DNA of 64,000 nt from Halichondria panicea (Eukaryota > Porifera > Demospongiae > Suberitida > Halichondriidae): contig NC_087393.1 of NCBI RefSeq assembly GCF_963675165.1, forward strand, positions 2,485,502 to 2,549,501, given 5' to 3'. This document shows, in pieces, positions 61,200 to 64,000 of this stretch. The notes beneath the pieces are model-generated. The model saw only the letters and a program-made list of their open reading frames with translations. It did not search any database and had not been told where the DNA came from. Position 1 is the stretch's first letter. Each line of letters starts with the position of its first letter. Made by a program: the position numbers and the translations under genes.

Positions 61200-63527
61200 T
61201 TAGGATTCTCCTTGCTAAAAAAGAAGACTTAGTTTGAATGTTCAATCAAAACACAAGTGATATATAGTGCATGCATAATATTTATGCTGTATAAATATAA
61301 TTATGCGTTAAACTCACTTTTAGAGATTTGATCGTTCTTGAGTTTTGATAACACACACATAACAGGACTAAAACGAGAACGACTAAGACCACGATCACCA
61401 GCGACAATGCAGTGACAGGACCTAAGAATCTGAGTGATTCTGTGTGGGAAAATATGGTATACTACAATGAATTTCTAAGGGGCACGTGCTTTTTTAGTTT
61501 TAGTTTTTAGCTGCTATAGAGCTCATTCTTACCGGTGCTTCCAGGCTGTTCAGAGGTGGTGCTGGTAGTGTCCTCACTTGGGGTTGCCATAATTGTGGTG
61601 CCTGCATTGGGAAAGACACTTGAATAAGTCACATACAACTAATTTTGTGTTGCCATGCAAAAGTATAGTGACCATGCAGTGGTGTAGGCATGCTGAGGGG
61701 GCTAAAGCCCCCTTCTGCATGCTCCATGAACTTCAACTCACTTGAATCATTGTGATTTGTGAGTCTATCCTCTGCTCTACTGCATGCATATTTACTATAG
61801 AATGATGTCATGCAATTGAAATGTAGGCAGGGTTATCTAGTGTGAAAAAAGTGATGACATTTTTTATGCCTCGGTGCGCATGCGCAAGTGAGGTATACGG
61901 TAGTGTGTCTGTGTGTATGTGTCTGTGTCTGTGTAGACTGCTACAGCTGCTCAAGGATGAATCAAGTGCAAGTAAGAGTTTCTATAGGCTTCTAGTCATG
62001 TTTTCTTGTATTTTAATCCATGGATTTGCAAAATAATGCTTCGTTCTTGAGTTATGCCTACTTGGAATGCCATTGCATGCAGCCTTTTCAGAAGAGCACG
62101 TAGCCAAACTTGTTTACCGAGTGTTGCTACTCTACTTAGTAGTTAGCTCTGCACTAGAACGCTAGCTATATATTGGTAGCTGCAAGGCTCTATATAGCTC
62201 TGCTGATGCAGCCATTAATTTTAGACTTGAACTTTTGGCATCAATCGTTTTTAACAACAATCATGGTCGATCATTACCCACACTTTGAGTTTGCATGCAG
62301 CAAAAATGTTCATCATGACATTGCATGTGCAGGCCTGCCAACCTAAATTTACTTGGTAAAATCAAAGATTGTGCTTGAAATTAGATTCTTGATCAATCTT
62401 CCAATAATTATAATTAAAAATACAGTCTTGTAAAGCTGACATTAATTTCCTTATTTTATGGATTTTTGTGGGTTTTGTGCACTTCCTGCCACATGGCTTT
62501 CCAATATTACTTCTGTTTGCACCTATAATTGGAATGTTTACATGTGCAGTATTTAGAAATCAAGCAAAAATGTTTTGTGCTTGAAATTAGACCCCTCCCG
62601 GTAAGACGGGATAGTTGGCAGGTATGATTGTGTATAAAAGCTATTAGCTAGTAGCTTTATGTTATGCAGCTTTGGCATCTCCACCGAGGCATCAGCACCT
62701 GCAGTGCTTTCATTTTAGCAGCGCCCTATTATTTCTCCCTGCCGCCCTTCCAAAATCCTGGCTACCCCACTGGTGGCTACAACAATATTCATGGTATAGA
62801 TGTACATGTCCTATACCTGGTACATGGTACAATAATTATGCCAATAGTCTATGGATACTTACTGAGACGTGTTGGTGACTCTCGAGCAGAAAAAAGGCCA
62901 ATCACGGTGAGATTGTGGAGGGACTCAGTTGTGTTGTATAAGTCAAATGACATTTGCTGAAAGCCTAGTTCTTTTATTCTCTGTCTAAGAGTGATTCGGA
63001 CTTCTTTGCAGCTCCATTGGGGATCGTCGCTGTCTGTGCAGCTGTTGTAGATTACTGTGATATTACGGTTTTTTTTATTTCTCTGGATTTGAGTTGATCC
63101 AAGACGAACTGCCAAGCGAAATACTTCGAATTGAGGCTCGTTTGAAGAGACTTGCAATGTCATTTTTGTCTTTCGTCCAGGCTTAATCATTAGTGTAGGT
63201 CCTGGTGGAGACTGCTTCAACCCTGCAAGAAATTTTTATATAAAGTGCGCGAAGTATGGTACGTACATATTGTAAATAGAAGAGCATCCTACAATATGTT
63301 TGATATCAGTCACTTATAGCTAGCTAACAAAGCTACCTCTTACATGTTTTAAACATATTACTCCATTTCAGCAACTGAATGTAAGCAGACTATAAAGTTT
63401 TTACTCTAGATCTAGTGGAAATACAAACAGACTCACTCAGATTCCTAGCATTGAATGTAACAGCTTTTGCTGACTGCAAGGTCGTGATGACTGCCAGCAC
63501 AATAATGTAGCTGAAGTAGCCTCTCAT
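61200..63527 (-). CDS. type I membrane protein of unknown family, 218 residues
   Basis: Five exons on the minus strand: 63527-63437, 63222-62863, 61601-61533, 61439-61318 and 61214-61200. All phases agree and the total is 657 nt. The N-terminus is a signal peptide (YIIVLAVITTLQSAKA). The ectodomain exon encodes about 120 residues with beta-strand character, two Cys (NSC, WSC) and sequons NIT, NTT and NLT. A Ser/Thr-rich stalk (TPSEDTTSTTSEQPGSTG) precedes a hydrophobic helix of about 24 residues (ALSLVIVVLVVLVLVLLCVC) and a short basic tail. The final exon adds only four residues before TAA, so a different 3' end is possible. No family recognised; the layout suggests a small surface receptor or adhesion protein, which is inference. 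Confidence 0.68.
61868..62290. mobile_element. dispersed repeat, inverted relative of 42950-43410
   Basis: Shares in reverse complement the CTGCTACAGCTGCT, CTTCTAGTCATGTTTTCTTG, TTATGCCTACTTGGAATGCC and AATCATGGTCGATCATTACC blocks. It lies in the intron between the stalk exon and the ectodomain exon of the small membrane-protein gene. Confidence 0.7.
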
Positions 63528-64000
63528 GTCTACTTTTTTAATGTTTCACTTGATTCTTAGTTGTAGAGAAACAGTTGTGTTCATGTAGGTTCTGATGCAG
63601 TGTATTTATGCTGAGAGTGGCAAGGGTGTTTCCCTGAGTGTTCCCCCTACCATGTACCACAAGTAGATCTACGGTATTTCATGAAAAGCACCAGGGAGTT
63701 TCCCAGAGAGTTCCCCTTACCACAAGTACAATTACCTTCGCGAAAATGAATAAACGCCCATCCCCTCTTTTGCTTCGAAGTGGTATTTTCACTCGATTAA
63801 AAGTCCACCCAGAATAAGAAGTTGAGCATGCGCAGTAGCTGAATGCCACATGTTCACTATTAATTAATTTTAGTGAAGAAAGGAAGCTTTAGGTAGTAGC
63901 TAGCCTCGATTCCAGGCCCGTATTTTAATCGGCCTTGAATCGAGGCTAGGTAGTAGCTAGTAAGACTATACTCCTTGCTGGACCAAGATCAGACATTATA
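63528..64000. other. upstream flank of the small membrane-protein gene
   Basis: Presumed promoter side of the minus-strand gene. GAGTTTCCCAGAGAGTTCCCC-like DNA occurs twice (about 63630-63665 and 63692-63725). A short palindrome, TAGCCTCGATTCCAGGCC facing GGCCTTGAATCGAGGCTA, is at about 63900-63950. No gene is seen. Confidence 0.4.

Overview
The window is nuclear DNA of an animal. Genes are split into many exons by GT-AG introns, intergenic DNA is AT-rich, and short inverted-repeat transposons are abundant. The mix of a metazoan aminoacylase-1, NPRL3, an FIH-like JmjC oxygenase, a PKD-domain membrane protein and an EMI/sushi/VWA/EGF matrix-type protein fits an early-branching animal. A demosponge is my best guess, but this is an inference from style and gene content, not proven. 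Exon borders below were worked out by hand: reading frame, splice-site motif and phase agree from exon to exon, and family resemblance supports most of them.

Layout: 143-4478 (+) is the 3' part of an aminoacylase-1 gene. It faces 4754-10640 (-), a six-exon single-pass membrane glycoprotein with a PKD-like domain. About 250 bp away, divergently, 10891-12980 (+) is a two-exon F-box protein. 12981-16841 holds no gene I can support. 16842-29819 (+) is a large secreted or matrix-type protein whose 5' end was not found: EMI-like domain, ten sushi domains each on its own exon, a hemicentin-like VWA domain flanked by two furin-type sites, and an EGF domain. 31211-38659 (+) is a 15-exon JmjC dioxygenase with FIH-type active-site residues and an N-terminal membrane anchor. 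It converges on 38975-40948 (-), a single-exon protein with three SPRY-like repeats and a C-terminal cysteine/histidine cluster. That gene is divergent from NPRL3 (41458 to at least 59604, +), which has two huge repeat-filled introns, a 31-nt microexon and no visible C-terminal exons. 61200-63527 (-) is a five-exon type I membrane protein of unknown family.

Much of the rest is mobile DNA. The best-supported family has CAGAGGAGG ends and 9-bp target duplications (949-1365, 30314-30972, 53252-53756, and a diverged member at 7764-7892). Others are TA-flanked elements with CAGTAGA-type ends (two of exactly 290 bp), 210-bp near-palindromes with TACCGTATAGCGGG ends, a 913-bp hairpin element containing 52-bp tandem repeats, a tandem pair of ~680-bp terminal-inverted-repeat elements, and a decayed Ty3/gypsy-like gag fragment. 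The genes do not look like one pathway. I saw no tRNA, rRNA, CRISPR array or prokaryotic-style operon.
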